A DNA stretch of 64,000 nt from Pseudomonas sp. P7548 (GCF_013386585.1 NZ_JACARO010000038.1:62001-126000); one strand, 5' to 3'; shown: positions 27,646 to 37,255, counted from the stretch's first letter. Numbers and translations are program-made. Notes: a model not told the origin generated them from the sequence alone.

Positions 27646-28773
27646 CTACACGGTACAAGTGGGGCGCCCCTCAAAGGCATTGCGTAGCAGCACACTAAAA
27701 GCATTTATTTCAAGGCAGCGCAGATTCACATGCTCTCTCATCATGACTAGTTCCCGCGCGCGTATTAGATCTGATTCTCGCATGCCAATATCGCGTAAGG
27801 CTGTAGGGGCACAGTTACTGTATGCCAGGTCGTACATTCCCTGAGGAGCATGTGGCGCGCTGATGGCATTCGCAATCTTATCCATGGCTTCTGGCTCGAT
27901 GACTTCGTTGTAGGCTAGCACGTGAGGGACAATCACTGAATTAACATCAACATAAGATAAGTTGAAGCCTCGACAAAGTGTCTGGCACAGTTGGTAATGC
28001 AGGGGCATCGTAACTTTATTGCGCACACTTCCACATAACCAGGCACCATAAAGTGCATTGGTGCGTGCCGCCAGAATATCGCCCATTTCACTGAAACCGT
28101 CACCGTACCTACGCAATTCAGGTATCGCACGAGCAATGGCTTTTATACCAGTTTGTGCCATCAACTTAGTTACTGGATCACGGCTTTTTGAATATAGACC
28201 TTCGGCCCTATGAGCCATGGCGCTAATAGCGCTAGAAATGCTAAAATCTATAGGTAAATCAGAGGTCAACTCTGGATCATACAAAACTGTGCGAGGCAAA
28301 ATCTCGTTACTTGATATAGTTTTTGTAGTTTTCCCGTCACTTAAGTCGAACGCATGAATCATTTCTGATCCAGCGTACGTTGTTGGAATTGCTAGAGTGG
28401 GTAAATTTAACTCTAGGGCAATAGATTTACCGATATCAATAGCTACGTCGCACCCTATGGTAACTACTCCAATCGCTACACATTTCTTTGCCAAATAACA
28501 TGCTTCGCGGACATTTTCGGTAGATATATTTGTTGTAGGCTGGTCAAAAATACCCGCCACTTGTTCGGAGCCGATTGTTACCTTTACTAATTCAGCGAGT
28601 GCTCGCAGGTTAGACGTGTAAAGAATCAGTATTCGCGTAATCCCCAATGCATCAATTTCAACTCTCAGTTTCCTTATACTGCCTGCGCCAAAGACAACAC
28701 GCTGTGCATATTTTTTGTGGTCAGAATCTGCTACCGAACGCTTTTCGCTGCTGTGGTGATCTAAAATTTCCAC
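27646..28773 (-). CDS. Maleylacetate reductase paralogue with lost active-site motifs
   Basis: 375 residues, GTG start, full-length and alignable end to end with the enzyme at 18594 (shared QRVVFGAG/QRVLFGAG, AIPTTYAGSEM, LPRTVLYD). Several hallmark positions are changed: GGGS becomes GCDV, AHGAEG becomes AHRAEG, HHKLCHTLGG becomes HYQLCQTLCR, and LPHAEVHSV becomes LSYVDVNSV. The nucleotide-binding glycines and metal-site histidines are therefore gone, and reductase activity is not expected. Either it is a pseudogene that has so far avoided stop codons, or it has been recruited to a non-catalytic or different role. It lies alone in an eroded region. Confidence 0.75.
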   Translation of the reverse strand: MEILDHHSSEKRSVADSDHKKYAQRVVFGAGSIRKLRVEIDALGITRILILYTSNLRALAELVKVTIGSEQVAGIFDQPTTNISTENVREACYLAKKCVAIGVVTIGCDVAIDIGKSIALELNLPTLAIPTTYAGSEMIHAFDLSDGKTTKTISSNEILPRTVLYDPELTSDLPIDFSISSAISAMAHRAEGLYSKSRDPVTKLMAQTGIKAIARAIPELRRYGDGFSEMGDILAARTNALYGAWLCGSVRNKVTMPLHYQLCQTLCRGFNLSYVDVNSVIVPHVLAYNEVIEPEAMDKIANAISAPHAPQGMYDLAYSNCAPTALRDIGMRESDLIRARELVMMREHVNLRCLEINAFSVLLRNAFEGRPTCTV

Positions 28774-29126
28774 TATGCACTCTCTGAATCCACAATTAGT
28801 GCCAGTTTGGGATCTTTGCGCGAAATGACCGACGCCCTCTCACGATGGGGCTAAATTCTTATGGCTGGTCACGTCAAATCCAGTGGATACCTTGCCTTGA
28901 TTATCTGAACATTAAAAATATCGAACCAACTAACCCATCAGGTCTTCTGTCTTAGCAAATCCCTCCATTGACGAATTTCACCCATCAGAGAGGAAACGAT
29001 GATTAGCGCAGCCTTATGAAACTCCCGTGTTAACGATTATATTTTTTGCCCGCTCTCCATTCAATATATTACTCACGTCGAGCCTTATCCCGAGAAACTG
29101 TGAGGACACTAGCTCGGCTTTAAACA
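28774..29126. other. Gene-poor spacer
   Basis: 353 bases between two minus-strand genes. No open frame, repeat or hairpin of note. Should contain the promoter, if any, of the defective maleylacetate reductase gene. Confidence 0.4.
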
Positions 29127-30044
29127 CTATTTTGGAGCCCACAGAGGATCTTTCGCGATTAAAGTAGTAGCCCAGTCGGCAAAAGTCCGAACTCTTGCCG
29201 AAAGGTCACGGGTCGCGGGATATACCAATGAGACAGGCAAGCTCGCCATTTGCCAATCAGCTAACACTTCGACCAGACTTCCTATTCTAAGATGTGAATC
29301 GGCTTGCGCCCTAGGAAGAAACGCCACACCTAGTCCCGCCACAGCGGCTGCAGCTGCAGCTGCGCCGTTGTTGAAATACACCGTTGGAGGGTGATCAAGT
29401 GTGAAACGTTCTTCTCCGCGCATAAGTGTAGGCAGATGTCGCCTGTTAGTCGCCGGGAACTTGAAGCCTAGGTGTTTATGCTCAGCAAGATGGGAGGGGG
29501 CATCAAGGTTCGGGGCGCGAACCAGATAGGAAGGAGCAGCGCAAAAACAGTAACGCATCACTCCAATTGGGCGGGAGATCAGATTTTGATCCGAAACGCG
29601 CCCGACGCGAATGGCGCAATCCACGCCCTCCTCTACAAGATCTATGACGCGCTCATTGCAACTGATCTCCAGGTGTATCTCAGGGAACCTGGCAGCGAAG
29701 TCCGGTAATGAGGGAGCTATCAACAAAATACCTACTGGGGACGGCATTTCGATCTTGATATGGCCGCGAATTGCGTTGCGATTTCGAGAAACAGAAGCTT
29801 CAAGCTCGCTGACGTCCTCCAGGACAATTCGAGCGCGGCGGTAGTAGGCCGCGCCTTCGGCAGTCGTGGAAACCTTCCGGGTCGTCCGATGCAGTAACTT
29901 TATGCCCAGTAGGTTCTCTAGAGCCTGAACCTGACCGGAAATCGTCGTCTTGGCCAGATTCAACGACTCAGCAGCGCGACTGAAACTGCCCACTTCAACG
30001 ATTCGACAAAATGCTCGCATCGCTTCCAATCGATCAAATGCCAT
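29127..30044 (-). CDS. LysR-family regulator, paralogue of the one at 3496
   Basis: 305 residues, intact. Helix-turn-helix at about residues 17-37 (AAESLNLAKTTISGQVQALE), effector domain with PSPVGILLIAPSLPDFAARF. It is the closest relative of the LysR at 3496-4416 and shows the same gene arrangement: the LysR start, then the conserved promoter element (30056-30092), then a small periplasmic protein and an RND adaptor. In this copy the target genes are broken. It may still bind its own and the copy-A operator, so cross-regulation of the intact pump is possible (inference). Confidence 0.87.
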   Translation of the reverse strand: MAFDRLEAMRAFCRIVEVGSFSRAAESLNLAKTTISGQVQALENLLGIKLLHRTTRKVSTTAEGAAYYRRARIVLEDVSELEASVSRNRNAIRGHIKIEMPSPVGILLIAPSLPDFAARFPEIHLEISCNERVIDLVEEGVDCAIRVGRVSDQNLISRPIGVMRYCFCAAPSYLVRAPNLDAPSHLAEHKHLGFKFPATNRRHLPTLMRGEERFTLDHPPTVYFNNGAAAAAAAVAGLGVAFLPRAQADSHLRIGSLVEVLADWQMASLPVSLVYPATRDLSARVRTFADWATTLIAKDPLWAPK

Positions 30045-30055
30045 TGTACGGGTTT

Positions 30056-30092
30056 CCGTAAAAACAAAATGTATCGACCCAGTTTATCTGAG
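30056..30092. promoter_or_regulatory. Conserved LysR-associated promoter element, copy B
   Basis: CCGTA at 30056 and AGTTTATC at 30081, followed by TGAG. Identical geometry to copies A and C: 11 bases from the LysR start codon to CCGTA and 25 bases between block starts. The remaining spacer to 30642 is AT-rich and holds no gene; the AhpD-like gene found at this place in module A is missing. Confidence 0.6.
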
Positions 30093-30642
30093 TATCGTTT
30101 TTTTCTAAAGTACACGTATCCACAGCTTGATCGAACACCCAGCCCATACGTAGAAACCGCTGTGCATCTTTCTAACGTTAAGACCAACGAGGACATAGGT
30201 ACATAAACACTTCGATTGGATCAGGTTGCCTCACTAATAGCACTGAGATACACAGTCTAGATTAACCGTTGTACGTAGTCATCGTACGCTAATGACATAC
30301 CGTGAGCACGGCTGAATTCCACGGGACCTGCTGCTCGTCATACACGCAAAAAAGAAGCCTAATAACGATTATCAGCGCGCTATTATTGACTCATAACCAT
30401 GAACCTTACCAACATCACAATAGAGATAACATTACGTTAATACCGTCCGGACAAAAATCCAGAACTACGACCCCGTAAATTTTTTTATTTGAATGCATCT
30501 TCCCTCTTTAAACCTAACACTTTCCCTCAGGAGAGGTTTCCCGTACTCGCTTATTGAGTCTTAATTACACAGCTACCCCAAGTGCATATCTAACCTAAAT
30601 TTTATCTGGCGCTTCATTGCGCGTCAAACCTGAGGAAACACC

Positions 30643-30880
30643 ATGAAAAACTTTGCGAAGATTATTTCAATGCTAATTTTAACTCTCCCATTTTTCGCAC
30701 ATGCTTCTGACGGCGCGGAAGCACTGCAGATGTCTCATGAAAGGACTAGGGCATTTTTGCTCAACAACAGGCGGAAACTGCGAAGCACGAAGGGAAAGTG
30801 CGCGAAAAGACTGAACAAGAAAAAAAGAAGCTACTAGCACCAATCAATCGACTGACGAGAAATCCCCAAATTGAAAACTA
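30643..30880 (+). pseudogene. Frameshifted copy of the small secreted protein
   Basis: Begins with a good signal peptide and the mature start HASDGAEAL, matching the 77-residue protein at 5099. After about 45 codons the similarity moves to another frame, which reads AQQQAETAKHEGKVREKTEQ and continues to a stop near 30880. This is the counterpart of AQHAKVRADREKREL in the intact copy. A one-base frameshift is the simplest explanation. The open frame as it stands gives a 64-residue product with a scrambled basic tail. Confidence 0.65.
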
Positions 30881-30930
30881 GTCTACTCGTAAATACATAT
30901 TAGCAATGTACTCTTGTGCGTGCCAACTTA

Positions 30931-31193
30931 ATGACCATTAACGGAGTTTTCGCGACTACATTGTTAATCAGTGGTTACCGTATGGAGCCCGATCAAGCCC
31001 CCTTCCCTGTCGCGGTGACCAGAGCATCCCTTCAACGGTAAGAACCTGGGATAATTTCAATGGGCGAGTAGGTGCAATTGAAACAGTAGAGATTCTCCCT
31101 CGTGCTGATGGCGACATCACTCAGCCAGCTTACCGGGAAGGCAGTGAGGTCAAGAGCGGTGACTTGCTTTTCGTCATCGACCAACGCCCTTAT
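30931..31193 (+). pseudogene. Truncated RND adaptor (MexE-like) N-terminus
   Basis: Reads FATTLLISGY, where the lipidated cysteine of LISGC is replaced by tyrosine. After a one-base frameshift near 31035 it continues TWDNFNGRVGAIETVEILPR and EGSEVKSGDLLFVIDQRPY, matching residues about 50-98 of the adaptor at 5378. Homology stops abruptly after DQRPY at 31193, where antisense sequence of the nuclease-STAND pseudogene begins. The pump and channel genes of this copy are absent. Confidence 0.8.
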
Positions 31194-32856
31194 TGCATCG
31201 AGATTGGGAAATTGCTCGACGGCTTTGACGAACACGGCCGCGCTCGAACGAAAGGAGAGGAAGTGGAACAGCTTCCAATTGCGGTGCAATTCGTCGAACG
31301 TTGTCTGGATGACAAGCATATCTCGAATGAGCGGCGAGCCCTCGAACGTGAAACCGCTGAGAATAGTGTCGATAGTCGCGCCTCGTATGAGCGTCGACAT
31401 CATATGGGGCTTCTGGCGCAGAATCTCCGTTAGGGCATCGGAGATCGTCGGATGGGCGATCGTCCATTTTAATCCGGGAAGATTCAAGAACGAGCCTTTC
31501 AGCTCAGCGAAACAATCCTCAATCTTAGTGAGAGTGTATCCAGTCAGCTCAGCGACCGCCTGTGCGGCCGAAGCGTCATGATCGCTAGGATCGAATCAGG
31601 CCTGATGGACATACACGAGGATGAGCGCGGCCTGCAGCTGATAATCTAAAGCGCTCTGTCGGCTCCTTCATAAAGCGTACGAGTGAGCTTCGCGGGGCGC
31701 TAGGCCCTTGTTGAAGCTTGGATCGCCAAGAGGTTCGGCGATCCAAGGGAGAAAATCGCGAAGCGCAGCGAAAACGGTTAGATGCGATTTGATTCTCGAA
31801 CGCCAACTCTGGCTCTGCTCACCAAAATTTACATGATTATAGAGAATCTGCGTCTTCTCTTCGAACGTCGACTCGCCAACATCCACCACGGCGCTGCGGT
31901 CTGCGAATTGGGCAAGGTTGCGCTGCCCGAGCCGGCGCCGCGCCGCTTCATGGATATGTTTTCGGGAAGTTAGAAGAAATCGATTGCCATGCTTGATCGC
32001 GGCCCGCAACTTGGAGAAGGCAGACGTCCAGTCCTGCACATAGTCGTCGCGTAGCACATTGGAGCCGAAGGCATCGTCGATCCAGAAGAAGCGCCCTGGA
32101 TCATTAGGATTCCAACCGGCCTCAAAGTTGCGTGGGCTGGTTAGAGCAAGTACGGTGTTGTCTGGATTTTCCGACGCTATGGTCGACACGATGGCGCCAA
32201 TCGCGGATTTACCGCTAGAGAGATTACCGAGTAGCAGTACTACTCCGTGCTCAGAGATCGCGTTGACCGCATCCCGATGAGCCTAGCTAAGAACATAGGT
32301 GCGAAGCTTTGGAATCCAGCTGTCAAGCAACGCGCGGCTCTGTTCGCTGAGCCGCTCATCTACGATCTAGGTGAGGTCGCCTAGGCCGTAGACCTGCGGA
32401 AAGAGGGCCCGGAGGCGCGCGCTGCTCCTGATAACACGTACGATATACTGGCGACCGAGAATGTGCGGCTTACGCACGTCAATCGCGCGGATTTTAGCAC
32501 GCATTGCGGCTGCTACGGGCGCATCTACACTCATGTTCGTCATGAAGGCGTAGGCCTCTGCTTGACCGGCTTTGACCAGTTCCTCGACATGAGCAATTTA
32601 GGTAGTGAGATCACTGAGCTTCAATGCCTTTGTTGCATCGGACGTATGCTTGCATTGCACGGTTCCGATCAGCAGCGCGTCGTTTTCTGCAGAAATGAGA
32701 AACACCGCGTCCTGACCGCCGTCTTGATCTTCGCGGAAGATTTCCACGGGCCTGCCAAGCACGACTTCGCATACCTAGGAGCATAGATCCTGAAATGCGC
32801 GCCAGCCGATGGTGTGAAGTGCTAGGTGGACCGTTTGCTCCACGTTCGGGCAGCAC
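31194..32856 (-). pseudogene. Mrr-like nuclease / STAND NTPase defence gene (pseudogene)
   Basis: One minus-strand frame can be read from about 32856 to 31194 without any frameshift, broken by six stops: TAG 32775, TAA 32598, TAG 32367, TAG 32283, and two TGA codons near 31665 and 31605. The N-terminal part has the Mrr-type PD-(D/E)xK pattern (EDQDGGQDAVFLIS, then GTVQCKH). Next come a P-loop GNLSSGKSA, a Walker-B-like RFFWIDDAFG and a sensor-like FLLTSRKH, as in STAND NTPases. The helical C-terminal part is cut off at the adaptor remnant. Nuclease-STAND proteins of this type belong to the Avs-like antiphage group. Each stop can be explained by a single C-to-T change (CAG, CAA or CGA). Confidence 0.75.
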
Positions 32857-33304
32857 AGGAGACCTGATTTACACAGCCTCTCCCGTCATGATGTGGCAAC
32901 AACACATGAAATGCCAAGCGGCGCAGGAGATATCTGCCCGCCTGTGGGGACGCAATCGGCATCCAAACTAAAACGGTATTTACAGAAGCAACGCAATCCC
33001 GCCTCTCTAGCTGAAGGCAGACTAGCAGACTATTAGGAGGATCCATGAAAAGCCTAGCGCCGCATTCTAGTAGTCGAGTGATTATCTCAGGCGTCAAGCA
33101 ACCCCACGGAGAAATACCTCCACTCTTGATTCGTATGCGATTTCGTCGCACCAGTTGATCGCATTGGTAGCACTCACCGTTGTTCCACACTTTGGCTTTC
33201 TCGAAGCCCTTCCTCCCTGATCGGCGATCAGCCGCAGTACGTGAATCCTTGGTCTTATCAACTCTATCCTCCCTGACCTTGATCGCATAGCCTGAATCGG
33301 ACTG
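32857..33304. other. Gene-poor spacer before the integrase end
   Basis: About 450 bases with short frames on the minus strand that show no recognised domain and no good ribosome-binding site. Likely eroded DNA upstream of the defence pseudogene. No promoter could be singled out. Confidence 0.4.
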
Positions 33305-34618
33305 CTAATCAACAGCTACGCGCTTCAAGCTCATAAAATCAGTTGAAGGTCGTCCGATTTGCGACATGTACGCTTCAGGTTCAGGGAGCGGAACGCCTAC
33401 CTCCAGTGCATCTAATAAGTCCGCCCAGTATTGCATCATCCTACGTCTCGGCTCGACGTATTCCGCATGATTGTATGCAGCTCGAATTTGGTTCGCATCA
33501 GCATGGGAAAGCTGCGCCTCAATCCACTCTTCTACAAAGCCAACCTCGTTGAGCGCCGTTGAGATGGTGGCCCTGATGCCATGCCCGGTGAGCCTTCCTT
33601 TGTAACCCATACGACTGATCGCGGTGTTAAGGGTATTTTCACTGATCATTTTCTGCGGTTCGTATCGGTGAACCAGCAGGTACCGCGCACCGCGCGCCCT
33701 TAACTGCATTAGCCGCTGCACAATTGCAATTGCTTGGGTAGACAGTGGAATCACATAAGATGGGATCTCATTCCCCTGGGTTCGAACACGACTCCGGAGT
33801 TGCTTCACACCCTCCGGCGGCACCAGCCAGATCCCCTTGTCGAGGTCGAATTGGTCTGGCGTCGCCGCCCGCAGCTCTCCTGTACGCACCCCTGTCAACA
33901 GCAAGAGACGAATACCAAGCCGTGTCGCTTCCGCACACCCATAATGGGTGACGGTCCTGAGCAGTCCTGGAAGTTCATTTACCTGGAGGAAGGGATTATG
34001 GCGAACTGGCCGCGGCGTCTCGGCAACGATATCAAGATCTGCTGCCGGGTTCACATCAACGACCCCTTCCGCCATGGCAAAACGAAAGATCTGGTTGAGC
34101 CAGGTGCGCACCTTTCGAGCAGAGACCAGCGCCCCTCTGCGCTCAATTCGCCTAATGAGCTCCAGCACGTCACCACGAGAAATATCTGAGATCGGAAGAT
34201 CGCCTAAACACGGCAACATGTCCTTCTTCAGGTATTTGCTCGCTTGCCCTGCACTGCCCTTCTTACTTTTCGTCAGCTTTTTACTTCGAAACTCATGCCA
34301 GCGACCAGCAACTGCTTCAAACGTGTTGTTGGCGGCGTGAGAGGCTTTTTGGCGTTCGGCGCGACGATGTGAGCGGGGATCAATATTATTGGCCACCAGC
34401 GCGCGTGCAGCCTCTCTCCGCTGGCGAGCCTCCTTGAGACTGACGTCGGGATAGATACCAAGGGAAATACGCAATTGCTTGTCATGCCAATAGAAACGGA
34501 AATGCCAGCGCTTCGAACCCGTCGTGGGCACTTGCAGAGATAAGCCATCCCCATCAGTTAACGTATAAGGCTTGCTGGCGGGCTTGGCTTGCTTGATCGC
34601 TGTATCTGTCAGAGCCAT
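33305..34618 (-). CDS. int: P4-type tyrosine integrase of the genomic island
   Basis: 437 residues, the normal length. The N-terminal DUF4102 arm-binding domain (ALTDTAIKQAKPASKPYTLT, SLGIYPDVSLKEARQRREAA) is followed by a core-binding domain and the catalytic domain. The catalytic residues are visible: Arg in LTGVRTGELR, the HxxR box in GHGIRAT, the second histidine in QLSHADANQIRAAYNH, and the nucleophile tyrosine in AAYNHAEYVEPRRR. A strong AAGGAGG lies upstream of the ATG. It begins 234 bases inside the 3' end of tRNA-Asp and reads away from it, the standard arrangement at the tRNA-proximal end of an integrated island. It looks functional. Confidence 0.93.
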   Translation of the reverse strand: MALTDTAIKQAKPASKPYTLTDGDGLSLQVPTTGSKRWHFRFYWHDKQLRISLGIYPDVSLKEARQRREAARALVANNIDPRSHRRAERQKASHAANNTFEAVAGRWHEFRSKKLTKSKKGSAGQASKYLKKDMLPCLGDLPISDISRGDVLELIRRIERRGALVSARKVRTWLNQIFRFAMAEGVVDVNPAADLDIVAETPRPVRHNPFLQVNELPGLLRTVTHYGCAEATRLGIRLLLLTGVRTGELRAATPDQFDLDKGIWLVPPEGVKQLRSRVRTQGNEIPSYVIPLSTQAIAIVQRLMQLRARGARYLLVHRYEPQKMISENTLNTAISRMGYKGRLTGHGIRATISTALNEVGFVEEWIEAQLSHADANQIRAAYNHAEYVEPRRRMMQYWADLLDALEVGVPLPEPEAYMSQIGRPSTDFMSLKRVAVD

Positions 34619-34851
34619 CAGACACCTCCTTTTGCATCAAGGAGGGGAATACAATCAAGCAGTAGACGGACCAACGCGAAAATTGATGCGCAAGGAATCG
34701 TAAAAGGCTGTGCCAGCGGTGTACTTAAATGTGTACTTAAAAACCGTGGCTGGAGATGGATTCCGGTGGAATTCAGAAAACGAAAAAAGCGGCGCAAGGC
34801 CGCTATTTCCGTGACTTCCAGGCGTTCAGTGGGCCTTAGTGGAAGCAAATA

Positions 34852-34928
34852 TGGCGCAGCGGACGGGACTCGAACCCGCGACCCCCGGCGTGACAGGCCG
34901 GTATTCTAACCGACTGAACTACCGCTGC
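34852..34928 (-). tRNA. tRNA-Asp (anticodon GTC)
   Basis: A 77-base cloverleaf with encoded CCA. Acceptor stem GCAGCGG / CCGCTGC, D-arm TTCAGTCGGTTAGAA, anticodon loop CTGTCAC giving GTC, T-arm GGGTTCGAGTCCC. Its 3' end faces the integrase and is the probable attachment site of the island. The gene itself is complete, as is usual when the incoming element rebuilds the 3' end. Confidence 0.97.
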
Positions 34929-34947
34929 GCGTAACACATGAAGCGAA

Positions 34948-35023
34948 TGGTGGGTGATGACGGGATCGAACCGCCGACCCTCTGCTTGTAAGGCAGATGC
35001 TCTCCCAGCTGAGCTAATCACCC
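34948..35023 (-). tRNA. tRNA-Val (anticodon TAC)
   Basis: A 76-base cloverleaf with encoded CCA: acceptor GGGTGAT / ATCACCC, anticodon loop CTTACAA giving TAC, T-arm with GGTTCGATCC. It lies 19 bases upstream of tRNA-Asp on the same strand, so the two are probably cut from one transcript. Confidence 0.97.
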
Positions 35024-35182
35024 TTCGTTTCGGTGTGGCGCGCATTCTACGGAGCGACCTTGGGTCTGGCAAGCACTTTCTTAAATCTTTTTTTTGAGGC
35101 CTTCCAATGGCTTAGGCAGGGTTGGCCTGGGGCGCTATCAAGAGAATAATGCCCTCCTTTGTATAAAGGAGAGACTCACCCC

Positions 35183-36103
35183 ATGTGGTTCAAGAACCTG
35201 CTTATCTATCGCCTGACCCAAGATCTGCCTGTTGATGCCGAGGCGTTGGAAGCGGCCATGGCCACCAAGCTGGCGCGCCCCTGTGCCAGCCAGGAGTTGA
35301 CCACTTACGGTTTCGTCGCACCGTTTGGTAAAGGTGAAGACGCTCCCCTGGTTCACGTCAGCGGTGACTTCCTGCTGATCGCCGCCCGCAAGGAAGAACG
35401 CATCCTGCCGGGTAGCGTGGTGCGTGATGCACTCAAAGAGAAAGTCGAAGAAATCGAGGCCGAGCAGATGCGCAAGGTCTACAAGAAGGAACGCGACCAG
35501 ATCAAGGACGAAATCATCCAGGCCTTCCTGCCGCGCGCCTTTATCCGTCGCTCGTCAACCTTCGCCGCCATCGCGCCGAAACAGGGCCTGATCCTGGTGA
35601 ACTCGGCCAGCCCCAAGCGCGCCGAAGACCTGCTGTCGACCCTGCGTGAAGTGATCGGCACCCTGCCGGTTCGCCCACTCACCGTCAAAACCGCGCCAAC
35701 CGCGATCATGACCGACTGGGTCACCACCCAGAAGCCGGCCGATGACTTCTTCGTCCTCGACGAATGCGAACTGCGCGACACCCACGAAGACGGCGGCATC
35801 GTGCGCTGCAAGCGCCAGGACCTGACCGGCGAAGAGATCCAGCTGCACCTGACCACCGGCAAGGTCGTGACCCAGCTGTCCCTGGCGTGGCAGGACAAGC
35901 TGTCCTTCATGCTCGACGACAAGATGACCGTCAAGCGCCTGAAGTTCGAAGACCTGCTGCAAGACCAGGCCGAACAGGACGGCGGCGACGAAGCCCTGGG
36001 CCAGTTGGATGCGAGCTTTACCCTGATGATGCTGACGTTCGGCGACTTCATCCCGGCGCTGGTTGAAGCGTTGGGCGGTGAAGAGACCCCGCAAGGGATC
36101 TAA
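35183..36103 (+). CDS. rdgC: Recombination-associated protein RdgC
   Basis: 306 residues, the family length, starting [16 protein letters not shown], which matches known RdgC N-termini. The ATG at 35183 is preferred because AAAGGAGAG lies upstream at 35165. RdgC is a ring-shaped double-stranded DNA-binding protein that restrains RecA during recombination and replication and associates with the nucleoid. The centre has the conserved [14 protein letters not shown] segment and the C-terminal [12 protein letters not shown]. It is the first protein gene on the core side of the tRNA pair and marks the return to GC-rich host sequence. Confidence 0.95.
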   Translation: MWFKNLLIYRLTQDLPVDAEALEAAMATKLARPCASQELTTYGFVAPFGKGEDAPLVHVSGDFLLIAARKEERILPGSVVRDALKEKVEEIEAEQMRKVYKKERDQIKDEIIQAFLPRAFIRRSSTFAAIAPKQGLILVNSASPKRAEDLLSTLREVIGTLPVRPLTVKTAPTAIMTDWVTTQKPADDFFVLDECELRDTHEDGGIVRCKRQDLTGEEIQLHLTTGKVVTQLSLAWQDKLSFMLDDKMTVKRLKFEDLLQDQAEQDGGDEALGQLDASFTLMMLTFGDFIPALVEALGGEETPQGI

Positions 36104-36120
36104 GGCCTGCGGAGATCAAA

Positions 36121-36212
36121 ATGTGGGAGCGGGCTTGCTCGCGAATGCGGTGCTTCAGTCACCAGATACATTGACTGGTCCACTGCATTCGCGAGCAAGC
36201 CCGCTCCCACAT
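36121..36212. repeat. REP inverted pair (REPIN)
   Basis: Two copies of the REP core GTGGGAGCGGGCTTGCTCGC in inverted orientation separated by about 40 bases. It sits between rdgC and the BASS carrier. The same pair recurs at 43136 and 49575. The folded RNA may also act as a transcript end or stabiliser for rdgC. Confidence 0.9.
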
Positions 36213-36256
36213 TTGATTGCATTCCACTTCCAGAAACCAATAACAAGGACATCCCC

Positions 36257-37216
36257 ATGCGCGCACTCGCCGCCTTGAGCCGCTTCGTCGGCAATACCTT
36301 CGCCTACTGGGTGTTGATCTTTGCCGTGTTGGCGTTCCTCGAACCGGGCTGGTTCATCGGCCTCAAGGGCGCCATCGTGCCGCTGCTGGGCCTGGTGATG
36401 TTCGGCATGGGGCTGACCCTCAAACTCGAAGACTTCGCCGAGGTCGCCCGCCACCCGTGGCGCGTTGCCCTGGGCGTGGTCGCGCACTTCGTGATCATGC
36501 CCGGTGTGGCCTGGTTGCTGTGCCAGGCCTTCCACCTGCCGCCGGAAATTGCCGTCGGCGTGATCTTGGTCGGTTGCTGCCCAAGCGGCACCTCCTCCAA
36601 CGTGATGACCTGGCTGGCCCGAGGCGACCTGGCGCTGTCGGTGGCCATCGCCGCCGTCACCACCCTCCTCGCCCCGTTGCTGACACCCGCACTGATCTGG
36701 CTGCTGGCCTCGGCCTGGCTGCCCGTTTCGTTCATGGAGCTGTTCTGGTCGATCCTGCAAGTGGTGCTGCTGCCCATCGTGCTCGGCGTGCTGGCGCAAC
36801 GTTTGCTCGGCGAGCGCGTGCGCCATGCGGTGGAGGTCTTGCCGCTGGTGTCGGTGGTGAGCATCGTGATCATCGTCGCGGCGGTGGTTGCCGCGAGCCA
36901 GGCGAAGATCGCCGAGTCGGGCCTGTTGATCATGGCGGTGGTGATGCTGCACAACAGCTTTGGCTACCTGCTGGGTTATTTCACCGGCCGCATATTCGGT
37001 TTGCCACTGGCGCAGCGCAAGTCGTTGGCGCTGGAAGTGGGCATGCAGAACTCCGGGTTGGGTGCCGCCTTGGCCAGTGCGCATTTTTCGCCGTTGGCGG
37101 CGGTGCCCAGTGCGCTGTTCAGCGTCTGGCACAACATTTCCGGGGCATTGCTCTCGACCTACTTCCGCCGCATGAGCGAAAAGGAAGACCGTCGCGCACT
37201 GGAAACCACGCCGTAA
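36257..37216 (+). CDS. Bile acid:sodium symporter family (BASS/SBF) transporter
   Basis: 319 residues with about ten transmembrane helices. The conserved crossover-region motif GCCPSGTSSNVMTWLARGD identifies the BASS family. In bacteria, members carry pantothenate precursors such as ketopantoate, or other organic acids, with sodium. Helix 9 carries EVGMQNSGLGAALASAHF, the second signature. AAGGA precedes the ATG. It is in the inner membrane and stands alone, with a REP pair on the left and the guanidine-II riboswitch on the right. The substrate cannot be settled from sequence. Confidence 0.88.
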   Translation: MRALAALSRFVGNTFAYWVLIFAVLAFLEPGWFIGLKGAIVPLLGLVMFGMGLTLKLEDFAEVARHPWRVALGVVAHFVIMPGVAWLLCQAFHLPPEIAVGVILVGCCPSGTSSNVMTWLARGDLALSVAIAAVTTLLAPLLTPALIWLLASAWLPVSFMELFWSILQVVLLPIVLGVLAQRLLGERVRHAVEVLPLVSVVSIVIIVAAVVAASQAKIAESGLLIMAVVMLHNSFGYLLGYFTGRIFGLPLAQRKSLALEVGMQNSGLGAALASAHFSPLAAVPSALFSVWHNISGALLSTYFRRMSEKEDRRALETTP

Positions 37217-37255
37217 ACTTGATCGCCCGATCAATATTCGGCACTCTACCGAGCT

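Noticed and set aside
32463..32786. 107-codon plus-strand frame
   Set aside because: It is antisense to the nuclease part of the STAND pseudogene, whose motifs are clear on the minus strand.
1..34850. Second copy of the tRNA-Asp 3' end as the left attachment site
   Set aside because: Looked for by eye on the strand that reads GGACTCGAACCCGC and not found; reported only as absent from the window.
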